Source of the DNA: Brevibacillus formosus
GTDB taxonomy: Bacteria; Bacillota; Bacilli; Brevibacillales; Brevibacillaceae
Reading direction: 5' to 3'
NCBI RefSeq assembly: GCF_003013405.1
Contig: NZ_PXZL01000034.1
Span: forward strand, 62,001 to 126,000
Length of the DNA stretch: 64,000 bases
Part shown: positions 16,978 through 25,829 of the stretch, one piece after another
Layout: each line of letters begins with the position of its first letter
How positions within the stretch are numbered: position 1 is the first letter of the stretch
Program-made: the position numbers and the translations under genes
The notes under the pieces: model-generated
The model's input: the letters and a program-made list of their open reading frames with translations, nothing else
Told to the model about the DNA's origin: nothing
Databases searched by the model: none

Positions 16978-18139
16978 CAAGGACTTTTGTTTCTCGTCCG
17001 TAGATGAGCAGGACGATTGCTCCCACAATCAACACCGTGGTAAATACACTAAAAATAAATGTATAGCTGTAATGATGCGACGAGTAGTAACCGACGAGAT
17101 ACGGTGCGATAATACTGCCGATTCTTCCGACACCAGATGCCATACCAGAACCGGTAGCGCGCAGCGGTGTCGGATAATTTTCCGGCGTGTACGCGTACAA
17201 AGCACCCCAGGCCCCCAGATTGAAGAAGGACAAGAAGGCTCCTGTTACCAACAGCTCCATGGTCCCACTGCTTTGTCCAAAAGCGAAGGCCATCACACCA
17301 GTCATGAACAAGAAGGTCGCCAGCGTCCATTTCCGTCCCCATTTTTCCACGAGATAGGCTGCCGCGAAATAACCTGGCAGTTGGGCCAACGTCATGATCA
17401 GTACATACTGGAAGCTTTTGATCATCGTAAAGCCTTTGTCGACCAAAACAGATGGCATCCATAAAAACATGCCGTAGTACGAGAAAGCAATTGCAAACCA
17501 GACGACCCACAGCGTAATTGTCTCTGTGCGATGGGACGTCAACAGCTTTCCAACAGGAATATTCTCGGCCTGCTTTTGAAACTGCGGAGATTCAGGAATG
17601 CTTCGACGGGCAAACAAAGCGTACACGACGGGCAACGCCCCGATCATGACAGCCACACGCCAGCCATAGTCCGGAATGATGAAATACGATATGACGGCTG
17701 CCGCGATCCAACCAACCGCCCAAAAGCTCTCCAGCAGTACAACCGTACTTCCTCGCTTCTCCGGTGGCGCAAACTCGTTTACCAGCGTCGAGGCTACCGG
17801 CAGCTCGGCACCCAAACCGAGTCCCATCAGGAAACGGAACAGCAGCATGGTCGCAAAACCAGTCGCGAAAGCGCTCGCAAAGCTCGCCAAGCCAAACAAG
17901 ATCAAAGTCAGCAAAAACACTGGCTTGCGGCCAATGCGGTCAGCCAAATAGCCACCTGCAATCGCCCCAATCGCCATGCCGACGAGATTGCCCGTCCCTA
18001 AGAGCCCAGCCTCTTCCCCCGTCAAACCCCATTCCTGTCGTAATGCCACCATAATAAAAGATAAAAGTGCAACATCCATGGCATCGAACATCCAGCCAAA
18101 ACCGGCTGCCCAAAAAACTTTTTTGTAAGGCTTTGACAT
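16946..18139 (-). CDS. MFS transporter, NiaP/YceI-like
   Basis: 397 aa from ATG 18139 (AGGGAACGAG upstream); an upstream in-frame start at 18271 would add a non-hydrophobic 44-residue tail. Twelve membrane segments are expected. GLGWMFDAMDV-like start (here GFGWMFDAMDVALLSF), DRIGRKP after TM2, and RSIPESPQF in the central loop match the sugar-transporter branch that contains niacin permease NiaP (B. subtilis YceI). Substrate may be nicotinate or another small aromatic acid. No NiaR operator was recognised. Convergent overlap of 32 bp with the WYL gene. Confidence 0.85.
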   Translation of the reverse strand: MSKPYKKVFWAAGFGWMFDAMDVALLSFIMVALRQEWGLTGEEAGLLGTGNLVGMAIGAIAGGYLADRIGRKPVFLLTLILFGLASFASAFATGFATMLLFRFLMGLGLGAELPVASTLVNEFAPPEKRGSTVVLLESFWAVGWIAAAVISYFIIPDYGWRVAVMIGALPVVYALFARRSIPESPQFQKQAENIPVGKLLTSHRTETITLWVVWFAIAFSYYGMFLWMPSVLVDKGFTMIKSFQYVLIMTLAQLPGYFAAAYLVEKWGRKWTLATFLFMTGVMAFAFGQSSGTMELLVTGAFLSFFNLGAWGALYAYTPENYPTPLRATGSGMASGVGRIGSIIAPYLVGYYSSHHYSYTFIFSVFTTVLIVGAIVLLIYGRETKVLANSGPRTGQV

Positions 18140-18343
18140 TCTCGTTCCCTGCTTTCCTTTCTTTTGCGCATGATAGTCGCGCCTAGTTATCATTTCACTT
18201 TTTCGTCCAATATCCTGCTCACGAAAAAAAGTTCGACTATTGTGATAGTATGCTTTCCCAAGAAGCTCCATTCTAACCGGACCATGCCAAAAAGGCAGTC
18301 CAAAGATTCGTAGACCGCCATTTTAAAATAAGGGATTCTTGTT

Positions 18344-19123
18344 CTATTGAGGAAGCCGCTGAATGAATCTATTCATGAGCAAAGAAAGAGAAATCAAGAT
18401 GGGAGGGTCGTCCGGATGAGGCACATGAAGAGTAACTTGCTGATGAGGGACGATCGCAGTTGGTGTGACAATGATTGGTTTCTTGGAACGTGTGCGCAAT
18501 GTCTCGTACGGCAAGAGAAAATCCATCGCTTGCATGCCCCAGGCAACAGATGTCGCCATCAAGTAATACGTACCTGGCTTGACATTGGTAAAACAAAAAT
18601 GGCCTAGAGAGGGCAGCAATGTTCCGTATAAAGGAAGACCTTCTGGAATCGGCTTGGCAAACAATCCAATCAAAATGACGCCTTGAAAAGGCTCTGTGGA
18701 CTCGATTGTCCCTGCAATGGTCATCGGTCGCTCGGGGGCTGGATGTAACCGAGTCCACTCGGTCAACTGCTGCAAGGAACGGAGACGGTCCTCCGCTAGC
18801 TGGGCCGTTTCTCGAAATTCGCTAGGCGATACCCCGACACGCTCCGTAAAACGGGTAGAGAAAGTCCCCAGGCTCTGCTGGCCAATTTCCAGACCGATGT
18901 CGCGAACACTCATGTTCGTGCGTAGCAATAAATCCTTTGCCCGTTGGAGTCGCATGGTCGATACGTAATAAAGAGGCGGGAGACCGATTCTTTCTTTAAA
19001 AATCCGCGCAAAATGATACTGACTATACGCAACATGATTCGCCAACCGGGAAAGTGGCAAAGGCTCGTCTAAATGCCGATGTATATAAGCGATCACTTCG
19101 TCAATTTCGGTATACCTGTCCAT
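18344..19123 (-). CDS. AraC-family transcriptional regulator with C-terminal domain
   Basis: 259 aa from ATG 19123, preceded by GGGAGGGAG; an ATG at 19153 has no site. Unlike most AraC proteins the two HTH motifs are N-terminal (about 5-105: LSRLANHVAYSQYHFARIF and VRDIGLEIGQQSLGTFSTRF). The C-terminal half (about 130-259) is a beta-rich, unrecognised domain ending in a proline-rich stretch, possibly a ligand-binding domain. A perfect GAAC-N4-GTTC dyad lies 40 bp upstream. No obvious target gene besides itself. Confidence 0.88.
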   Translation of the reverse strand: MDRYTEIDEVIAYIHRHLDEPLPLSRLANHVAYSQYHFARIFKERIGLPPLYYVSTMRLQRAKDLLLRTNMSVRDIGLEIGQQSLGTFSTRFTERVGVSPSEFRETAQLAEDRLRSLQQLTEWTRLHPAPERPMTIAGTIESTEPFQGVILIGLFAKPIPEGLPLYGTLLPSLGHFCFTNVKPGTYYLMATSVAWGMQAMDFLLPYETLRTRSKKPIIVTPTAIVPHQQVTLHVPHPDDPPILISLSLLMNRFIQRLPQ

Positions 19124-19162
19124 CGATCGAGCTGCTCCCTCCCTCTTCTGCATAGCTAAATA

Positions 19163-19178
19163 CAGAACGTTTGTTCTG
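19163..19178. promoter_or_regulatory. CAGAAC-GTTT-GTTCTG palindrome, LexA-box-like
   Basis: A perfect 6-bp-arm palindrome. Its core GAAC-N4-GTTC is that of the Gram-positive LexA/DinR box (CGAACRNRYGTTYG), with changed outer bases. It lies 40 bp upstream of the AraC-family start. Might equally be a site for an unrelated regulator. Confidence 0.4.
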
Positions 19179-19230
19179 AAATAAAATTTACCATATTTTT
19201 CTGAACGATGGAAGGAGTAAATTACAGCAG

Positions 19231-20091
19231 TTACGCATTCGTTTTCTGCAAACGGATTTCGTCCAGAAACGCTTGCATCGTATTCGTTACAAAGGAATCT
19301 TTTCGGCGAATAAAAACGGTTGTCACTTCATGATAAGGCTCCGGAATGCGATGAATATGAACCGTTCCACTCTCGACCAAGTGATGTACTGCCGACTTCG
19401 GCAAAATAGTAATGCCGATCCCCGCTGCTACGCCCCCGATAATGGTCTCAAACGTTCCGAACTCCATCACTTTTTTCGGGATCAAGCCCTCTACCTTCAT
19501 CCAAGTCTCTAACCGTTCTCGATACCCGCACCCCTTTTTGTAGAGCAAAAGAGCTTTCCCTGTGATATCACTGGCAGTGAAGGAACTGTTTTTCGTTACC
19601 AACACAAGCTCCTCTTGAAACACTTGCTCTTGCTCGATCAAAGGATGGTTGATCGGTCCACTCACGAACGCTCCATCCAGCGCGAGATCCAATACTTTTT
19701 GCAGCAAATGCTCTGTCACGCCCGCTTTAAGTGAAATATCCACATGCGGATACTGGCTGCAATACGAGGATAGCAATCTCGGAAGGGCATTGATCGTCTC
19801 GACCATCCCAACCTCCAGCACCCCAGACGGCTCGGAAGCCCGATGGAAGTAGTTTTGCATTTCTTCGAATTTGGCGATGATCTCTCGCGAATATTCGAGC
19901 AGGCGCTTCCCTTCTGTATTTAAGGTCATGCCTCGCTTGTTGCGATAAAACAAAGGCGTTCCAAGCTCTTTTTCCAGCAGCTTGATCCGCGCTGTCACAT
20001 TCGACTGAACGTAGCTCAGCTCGGCTGCGGTCTTGCTCACGCTGCCCAATGTGGCGACCATCTGGAATATTTTCAAATCATTGATCTCCAC
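19231..20091 (-). CDS. LysR-family transcriptional regulator
   Basis: 286 aa; N-terminal LysR winged helix (residues 1-60; GSVSKTAAELSYVQSNVTAR region) and a periplasmic-binding-protein-like effector domain. The effector region (VGMVETINALPRLL, AGVTEHLLQKVLDLALDGAFV) is close to the YofA/CzcR/CysL-like group. Starts at 20091 with GGAGGGAG upstream. Divergent from an EamA transporter gene, with a T-N11-A dyad between them. This arrangement is typical for a LysR activator of the neighbouring exporter gene. Confidence 0.93.
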   Translation of the reverse strand: MEINDLKIFQMVATLGSVSKTAAELSYVQSNVTARIKLLEKELGTPLFYRNKRGMTLNTEGKRLLEYSREIIAKFEEMQNYFHRASEPSGVLEVGMVETINALPRLLSSYCSQYPHVDISLKAGVTEHLLQKVLDLALDGAFVSGPINHPLIEQEQVFQEELVLVTKNSSFTASDITGKALLLYKKGCGYRERLETWMKVEGLIPKKVMEFGTFETIIGGVAAGIGITILPKSAVHHLVESGTVHIHRIPEPYHEVTTVFIRRKDSFVTNTMQAFLDEIRLQKTNA

Positions 20092-20125
20092 GGTTTCTCT
20101 CCCTCCTTTTATCTATCACTGAAAA

Positions 20126-20146
20126 TGATACATAAAGTTATTATCA
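20126..20146. promoter_or_regulatory. LysR-type binding site
   Basis: TGATA-N11-TATCA (20126-20146) is a perfect dyad of T-N11-A form located between the divergent lysR and eamA genes, 35 bp upstream of the LysR start and 75 bp upstream of the transporter start. Confidence 0.65.
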
Positions 20147-20220
20147 ATCATTATACTAACATATTTCCATCCAGTATGATGTGGTAAGTCAGCTTTGTAT
20201 GGAAAGGGAGAAATCGCATA

Positions 20221-21192
20221 ATGAACAAGCAACTACTTTTAGGGTCTATTTTCTGCATGGTCGCCAGTATGTCATGGGGGGCGATGTTTCCGGTTGCGCA
20301 CATCGCACTGCAAGAAATCGATCCATTTTACTTCTCATTTCTTCGCTATTTTTTCGTAACGATCATTTTGTGCGGTTTGCTCTGGGCAAAAGAAGGCTTG
20401 TCTGCTTTTCGTTTGGAGGGGCGCGGGAAGTCCCTGCTGTTTTTTGGAACAATGGCGTTTACCGTCTACAATATGGGAGTATTTCTTGGGCAGGATTTGA
20501 TGGGAGAGCCAGGCACGATTGCAGCGTCCATTATGGAAGTGCTCATGCCGATGATCTCGATTGTACTTTTGTCCATTACCACTAGAAAGCTGCCGCCGTA
20601 CTATACGTTGGCGACGATTCTCGTAGCTTTGGTCGGCGCGGTCCTTGTTATTACCAATGGCAATCTTACCTTCTTTACTACAGCAGGTGAGCATTTGCTT
20701 CCGCTGTTCTTCATTTTCATCGGTGTCGTGGGTTGGGTAGTCTACTCGATCGGCGGCGGGCGTTTTAACACATGGTCTACGCTTCGCTACTCCACGTTGA
20801 CGTGTCTCTTAGGAACAGGAGTGAATTTCGTGATTGTCACGACTTCCTCACTCTTTCAATGGCTTCCGGTTCCTACGGTCGAAACGGTGATGTCCATTAA
20901 ATACGAAATGGCGTTCATGGTTCTTTTACCCGGCTTTGTAGCTCTTTTGAGCTGGAATGCAGGCATTAAGCTGCTCACTCCGCTCAACGGCATTTTGTTT
21001 ATCAACCTGGTTCCGATCACGACCTTTGCCATGATGGCGTTTCAAGGCTATGAGATCAGCCGTTACGAATTGTGCGGCACCTTGCTCGTGATCCTTGCCC
21101 TGATTGGGAACAACCACTTCCAGAGAAAACAGCTGCAATACCGAACGGTCACAAAGCAACAACCAAGTGGAAGAAAAGTTCCGTCCATGTAG
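20221..21192 (+). CDS. EamA/DMT-family transporter
   Basis: 323 aa with about ten hydrophobic segments arranged as two EamA repeats (residues about 8-145 and 160-295). The N-terminus GSIFCMVASMSWGAMFPVAH and the GYEISRYELCGTLLVI second-half motif fit drug/metabolite exporters. AAAGGGAG precedes the ATG. Probably controlled by the divergent LysR regulator. Substrate unknown. Followed by a strong terminator. Confidence 0.9.
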   Translation: MNKQLLLGSIFCMVASMSWGAMFPVAHIALQEIDPFYFSFLRYFFVTIILCGLLWAKEGLSAFRLEGRGKSLLFFGTMAFTVYNMGVFLGQDLMGEPGTIAASIMEVLMPMISIVLLSITTRKLPPYYTLATILVALVGAVLVITNGNLTFFTTAGEHLLPLFFIFIGVVGWVVYSIGGGRFNTWSTLRYSTLTCLLGTGVNFVIVTTSSLFQWLPVPTVETVMSIKYEMAFMVLLPGFVALLSWNAGIKLLTPLNGILFINLVPITTFAMMAFQGYEISRYELCGTLLVILALIGNNHFQRKQLQYRTVTKQQPSGRKVPSM

Positions 21193-21203
21193 TCTAAAAA
21201 AGT

Positions 21204-21246
21204 AAGGATAGAAATTCAGGAAGCCCTGAATCTCTATCCTTTTTTA
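21204..21246 (+). terminator. terminator of the EamA gene
   Basis: AAGGATAGA-AATTCAGG pairs with CCTGAAT-CTCTATCCTT, followed by TTTTTTAT. Confidence 0.88.
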
Positions 21247-21286
21247 TATCGAGGGTCGCCGTTACCCCTGCGTGATGCATACATTT

Positions 21287-22177
21287 TTAACAGAAGTGAT
21301 CCGAATATTGTCCTACCAGCACCTTTGTAGTTTCAATCCAGAGCTTCCGGTGCAAAATCGTCGGACCCAATCTTCTTTCCATAAACCGCAGCATTGGCTC
21401 GTTGTCATGCTCGATAAAACAAATGCCAAAAGGAAACGCTGGCTGCGCCTGTGCAATGGTTTTCATCAAAAGCGTAATCCCTCTTGCCTGCTTCTGATAC
21501 TTTTCCTGAACAAACATCGTTTTGTACAAAAGCAGATTACCGGCCATTCTCTGTACGATCACCCAGCCAATAACTTTCCCCTGATAACGCAAGCCTGTGC
21601 TGTAATCGGGATCGAATTTTCCTTCTTCAAAAAATGGCGACAAAAGCGACGTGTACCATTGCCCTTCACCTTGCTCAATTTCCAGACGCTCTGCTGGGGT
21701 CAGGTCTCTCCAGGGAAAGAGGGTGAAACCTTCGGGGAGTGCAAGCCTCTCTACCCACTGGCATTCACCCAGCCGCATCGAGCCGAGTGTGTACATATAG
21801 GTTTTTACCTTTGGCAACTGCCAGCCTTCCCTGATCGCAATTTTGGAGAGCCATGAAAAATCTTGCGCTTTGATGAAACCTGCAAACTGTCCATCGCTGA
21901 TACCTTGCTCTCTCATTTTTTGCTCAGCGTGCCACAGCAGCTTCATGCCCATTCCCCGCCGTTGGTGCCCCTCTGCTACCACAAGCTCGATGATCTTGGC
22001 CTGTCCTTCGCTTACAGCGGATCGCCCCAAAACGATGCCCGCAGGCTGATTGTTGTTAGAAGCCCCAAATCCCCAAACGGATGAGCTGTTGATCTGGTCC
22101 AGCCACTCCAAGTGCTTGGGGTGCACCAACGATTTATACGCCCGTGCAGTGCTAGCAGTCAGTTCCTCTAGTTGCAA
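21287..22177 (-). CDS. GNAT-family N-acetyltransferase (two-domain)
   Basis: 296 aa. The acetyl-CoA-binding motif of GNAT proteins is visible as VVAEGHQRRGMGMKLL (about residues 66-81). The second half (about 160-296) looks like a second, degenerate GNAT fold (YQGKVIGWVIVQRM, VQEKYQKQARGITLL). The GAGGAGG box precedes the ATG. It lies 31 bp downstream of the large secreted protein gene on the same strand and may be transcribed with it. Substrate unknown. Confidence 0.85.
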   Translation of the reverse strand: MQLEELTASTARAYKSLVHPKHLEWLDQINSSSVWGFGASNNNQPAGIVLGRSAVSEGQAKIIELVVAEGHQRRGMGMKLLWHAEQKMREQGISDGQFAGFIKAQDFSWLSKIAIREGWQLPKVKTYMYTLGSMRLGECQWVERLALPEGFTLFPWRDLTPAERLEIEQGEGQWYTSLLSPFFEEGKFDPDYSTGLRYQGKVIGWVIVQRMAGNLLLYKTMFVQEKYQKQARGITLLMKTIAQAQPAFPFGICFIEHDNEPMLRFMERRLGPTILHRKLWIETTKVLVGQYSDHFC

Positions 22178-22208
22178 TGTTCGTACCTCCTCGTGGACTT
22201 TGGCTTAC

Positions 22209-24485
22209 TCATTGCTTGGGTTTTACAGGTGCTGTTGCTCTACCTTGTATTAGATTCCCGGCCTTATCCCTCATGAAGCCTGGTTCAAAGGAAACCTTGC
22301 TCTGTTCCGTGATGAGAGACCCGAACGTGGTGTAGAATGTATCCTGAAACGTTACCCGAATGGTGTTTCCTGACACCTGGAATCTGGCATACCCTGTTAC
22401 CTCTCTCATGTCGTCAAAATTCCCGGAAGGTGAGAATAACAACCGCAAATTGGGATTTGGGTCATTACGAAGTGGTTCTGACGCCGACAATGTATAGGTC
22501 GTTCCCTCTTCAGTGACGTCTGAGGACAATTGTGGGTTAGTAGCATCAAACCCGACACCGATCTCCTCTGTATCCAGCAAATCTTGGCCGCGATACAGCT
22601 TGAACACTGCATAAGAGTTGTCATCTTCTGTAACCGTTGGCTTGGCCTTGATCGTCACACCATAATCTCCATGGTTCATTTCCAGTAATGACCCGTCGAC
22701 CTCGACTGTGATGTATTCCTTTTCATTGATCACAAAACGGTCCAACTGGTTGTCATATTTGTACGAGAGAGGCTGGTTTTTTACAGATACCTCAAGATAT
22801 TCGCTCAATACCCTTTTGTCCATTGCCGGCTCCCATTTGTCGGCAATCGTAACTTGACGGTTCTGAGTCGGAGCAATCGGCAGCTCGATCTTTGCATCTG
22901 GCAAACGATCCATGCGTGGAATGCTGAACAACATTTGTGCTTTTGCCACATACGACATCCAGTGTGTTTTTTCTGGACTTTCACTCAGAAGCTCGACCTT
23001 GGAAGAGGCCGCATCGATCATTTCCTGAGTAACCTTGGGCCTCAGCTCGATCATATCATTCGTCGTATAAAGACCCTCAACAGCCTGCTTCACTTCCTCC
23101 AGCAGATTGTTCCCGTTATCCAGCAGCGTTTGTGCCTTCTCGATATCGGCGAGCAGACCTGGCTTTTCCGATACACGATTGTCCAGACCCTCGACTAGCT
23201 TCTTGACATCATCGATCTGTTTCTGGGTCGTTCCTGCCCGCAGCTCCTCTTTCTTCCCATCCGTAAACAGCTCTTCGACTGCTCTCTTCGCTTTTAGCAG
23301 AGCCGGAATCGGGGGAGGATCGATTGGAGGCGGAATCACAATGACGGGGTCTTTGAAACGGATGGAGAAACTGTCACTCGTGACATCTTTCTGTGCCCGC
23401 TTGATGTTTCGTTTGTCGATCGTGAAGCTGACCTCTTTTACAGTGTCCGCGACTGTATGCTTTCTAGCCTGTCCCGTAAACAAAATGGTGAGCTCGTCAT
23501 CGCTCTCTTGGTTGACCTCAATATCCAACCCGTCAGGCAAATTATGTACCTCGATATCATCGGCAGATAGTTCACCAAGGAACTTGCCATTAGACAGCTT
23601 GAGCCTCTGTTTGGCTGTGATGCTGCCATCATTTGCTCCTGATTCTTCTATCACCGTCTCGCTGACAGAAAGCGCGGGCAAATCAGGTAGCTCGGCTCCA
23701 TCTACGGCTACCTCAAAGACCGCTTCTGCATCATCCATTTTTGCCGTAATTTCTACCAGTCCTTCGTTCTTGGCTGTTACCTTCCCCTCAATGTTGACGA
23801 AGGCAATTCGTTTATTGCTAGAGCTCCAGAGCAGATCCCGCCCAGTAACAATGCGGTCATTTTCATCGAATGCAACAGCGATCAGCGTCAACGATTTATC
23901 CGTATGATCTTTGGTAGATAGCAGGGCATCCTCTGCGACCGTTACCAGCTCGATCCGCTCTGCTTTTGTCCCTCTTTCGGCCATTACAAATGGTTCAAAT
24001 TCCTCTTCTTCACCGTCATACTGCAAGCGCAGGGAAACCGTCTGTTCTTTTTTCGCGGCACGAATCGGTGAAAAACTGAGCAAAACAAGCTGTTCTTCCT
24101 CTAGCCAAATAAAGTTTTTGATTTTGATCCGTGTAGGATTTCGATCATCTATAGCGGCCGTCAACCGGAAATCCTTTGCAGCAGGTGCCTTGTCTGGAGC
24201 ATTCTCCAATCGATAGGCAATAAAGCCATTCGTCGCTGTATGCCCCTCTGACTCTAGCAAGGACTCCCATGACTGCTTATCTTCTTCTACTACTTCCTCT
24301 GATGCCTCTCGTACTTCCTCATCCGTTTGCTCTTCTGCTACTGATGCGCTGGCTGTCCCAATTGTCTGGATTTCTTTAATCGGATAGGAAACGGCTGCAT
24401 AGGCATTGCCGACAAAAGAAAGCAAAAAACCCGTGGATACAACCGCTGTTAGGATTGTTTTGGCTTTTGGCTGCTGTTTGCCCAT
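22209..24485 (-). CDS. large secreted protein with Ig-like (BIG2) and helical repeat regions
   Basis: 758 aa from ATG 24485, which has GAGGGGG ten bases upstream; an in-frame start at 24530 would precede the signal peptide with extra residues. Signal peptide: residues about 1-32 (TILTAVVSTGFLLSFVGNAYA). A Glu-rich segment follows (about 45-75). Residues about 195-275 read as a bacterial Ig-like (BIG2) domain (LLWSSSNKRIAFVNIEGKVTA). Residues about 380-500 hold two helical repeats with QIDDVKKLVEGL / EMIDAASSKVELL type units. The C-terminus is a beta-rich domain. No S-layer homology domain, LPXTG or transmembrane anchor seen, so probably cell-wall-associated or released. Function unknown, perhaps adhesion or wall binding. 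Confidence 0.8.
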   Translation of the reverse strand: MGKQQPKAKTILTAVVSTGFLLSFVGNAYAAVSYPIKEIQTIGTASASVAEEQTDEEVREASEEVVEEDKQSWESLLESEGHTATNGFIAYRLENAPDKAPAAKDFRLTAAIDDRNPTRIKIKNFIWLEEEQLVLLSFSPIRAAKKEQTVSLRLQYDGEEEEFEPFVMAERGTKAERIELVTVAEDALLSTKDHTDKSLTLIAVAFDENDRIVTGRDLLWSSSNKRIAFVNIEGKVTAKNEGLVEITAKMDDAEAVFEVAVDGAELPDLPALSVSETVIEESGANDGSITAKQRLKLSNGKFLGELSADDIEVHNLPDGLDIEVNQESDDELTILFTGQARKHTVADTVKEVSFTIDKRNIKRAQKDVTSDSFSIRFKDPVIVIPPPIDPPPIPALLKAKRAVEELFTDGKKEELRAGTTQKQIDDVKKLVEGLDNRVSEKPGLLADIEKAQTLLDNGNNLLEEVKQAVEGLYTTNDMIELRPKVTQEMIDAASSKVELLSESPEKTHWMSYVAKAQMLFSIPRMDRLPDAKIELPIAPTQNRQVTIADKWEPAMDKRVLSEYLEVSVKNQPLSYKYDNQLDRFVINEKEYITVEVDGSLLEMNHGDYGVTIKAKPTVTEDDNSYAVFKLYRGQDLLDTEEIGVGFDATNPQLSSDVTEEGTTYTLSASEPLRNDPNPNLRLLFSPSGNFDDMREVTGYARFQVSGNTIRVTFQDTFYTTFGSLITEQSKVSFEPGFMRDKAGNLIQGRATAPVKPKQ

Positions 24486-24556
24486 ATGTAAATACCCCCT
24501 CTTTTTCTTTTGTAGGACAAAATCATGCAAACTAATGCTATCAGAGAGGAAAATGA

Positions 24557-24584
24557 AAAAAACCTAACAAAAGTTAGGTTTTTT
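24557..24584. terminator. terminator of lplJ (bidirectional form)
   Basis: CCTAAC (24563-24568) and GTTAGG (24573-24578) with a 4-nt loop, flanked by an A-run and a T-run. It lies 12 bp after the lplJ stop on the minus strand, and upstream of the secreted-protein gene. Confidence 0.85.
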
Positions 24585-24596
24585 GACGTTCTTTTT

Positions 24597-25586
24597 TTAG
24601 ACGAGTAACAGATCGACAAAAGACGCTTGATCCAGCTTCCCAAAAAACTCCTGAAGATTGATGCCGGCGAGTCGCTCACTGACCGAGGTGCGATCGTACG
24701 GCGTATCTCGCAGCACTGCTTCAAGCTCTGCTACATCACGTACACCGAAGAAATCTCCGTATATCTTCGCTTCTTTAATTTTGCCTTTCTCAATATCAAG
24801 CTGGATCTCCACCGTGCCAATATCGAAGCGTTTAGATTGACGATAATTGCTTTTCGGTGACTTGCCGTAGTTCCACTCCCAAGTCTGGTAACGGGAACGG
24901 GAAAGCTCGTGAATGTTCTCCCAATCCTTTTCAGTCAGCTTGTATTCTTCGACCTCCCCTTCTCCAAAAATCGAACGGAGAATCGCCTGACGGAACTCTT
25001 CAATGGTCATCTTCGTCTCCAAAAACTCCGAGATGTTGGCGACACGGCTGCGAATCGATTTGATCCCTTTGGACTGGATCTTCTCTGCGTTTACCTTCAG
25101 CGCAGACACAACGTTTTCCATCTCCGAATCAAAAAGCAGCGTGCCGTGGCTGAACATCCGTCCTTTGGTCGAATACTGCGCGTTGCCAGAAATTTTCCGT
25201 TCTCCGACCTGTATGTCATTTCGTCCTGTCAGTTCTGCTTCTACTCCTAATGTTTTCAAGGCTTGTACCACAGGAGCCGTAAATTTGCGGAAATTGTGAA
25301 AGGATTCGCCATCATCATTCGTAATAAAGCTGAAATTGAGATTGCCCAGATCGTGATAAACAGCGCCGCCTCCAGACAGTCTGCGAACGACATGAATATG
25401 ATTTTCCTCTACATAAGTCGCATTAATCTCCTCAATTGTGTTTTGATTTTTCCCAATAATAATAGAAGGTTCATTGATATAAAACAGCAAGTAGTCGTCA
25501 CTATTGGGCAAATGCTTCAAGGCGTACTCCTCAATCGCCAAATTGATGCGCGGATCTGTAATCCCTTGATTATCGATGAATTTCAT
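24597..25586 (-). CDS. lplJ: lipoate-protein ligase
   Basis: 329 aa, usual length for LplJ/LplA. It attaches free lipoate via lipoyl-AMP to E2 and GcvH proteins. Motifs: N-terminal INLAIEEYAL, IIIGKNQNT, the RRLSGGGAVYHDLGNLNFSF signature (cut near residues 70-90), and GRNDIQVGERKISGNAQYS. The C-terminal accessory domain is present. Start ATG 25586; the gene is a monocistronic unit with a terminator on its 3' side. Confidence 0.95.
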   Translation of the reverse strand: MKFIDNQGITDPRINLAIEEYALKHLPNSDDYLLFYINEPSIIIGKNQNTIEEINATYVEENHIHVVRRLSGGGAVYHDLGNLNFSFITNDDGESFHNFRKFTAPVVQALKTLGVEAELTGRNDIQVGERKISGNAQYSTKGRMFSHGTLLFDSEMENVVSALKVNAEKIQSKGIKSIRSRVANISEFLETKMTIEEFRQAILRSIFGEGEVEEYKLTEKDWENIHELSRSRYQTWEWNYGKSPKSNYRQSKRFDIGTVEIQLDIEKGKIKEAKIYGDFFGVRDVAELEAVLRDTPYDRTSVSERLAGINLQEFFGKLDQASFVDLLLV

Positions 25587-25726
25587 GAGATAGCCTCCAT
25601 CCGTAAGCGTTCTATCATCCTAATCATACCATTTCCCGTTGGTCTATACTGCTTTCGAATCCTGCTCAAGTAAGAAGCATTGTTTCCTAATCTAATATTT
25701 TTTGTTGATTTTTTGAAAATCCTCTA

Positions 25727-25752
25727 TAAAAACGTTTACATATTGTCGATAA
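25727..25752 (+). promoter_or_regulatory. sigma-D motility promoter of the chemoreceptor gene
   Basis: TAAA (25727-25730), 14 bp, then GTCGATAA (25745-25752): a one-mismatch match to the Bacillus sigma-D -10 (GCCGATAA) at allowed spacing (14-16). It lies 78 bp before the ATG at 25830. Confidence 0.7.
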
Positions 25753-25829
25753 TTGACGTAAGTCTAGGGGCAATCATCTTGGTGTTTTCTTTTCTAGATG
25801 AAATACTATGGATCAACGAGGTGTTCTTT

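Noticed and set aside
18280..18310. Hairpin GGAC-ATGCC/GGC-GTCC as terminator of the AraC gene
   Set aside because: Broken arms and no T-run in the right direction; too weak to list.
23107..23907. 266-codon Ser-rich frame antisense to the secreted protein gene
   Set aside because: Ser/Thr-rich antisense of a Glu/Asp/Lys-rich gene, no start signals; a codon-usage shadow.
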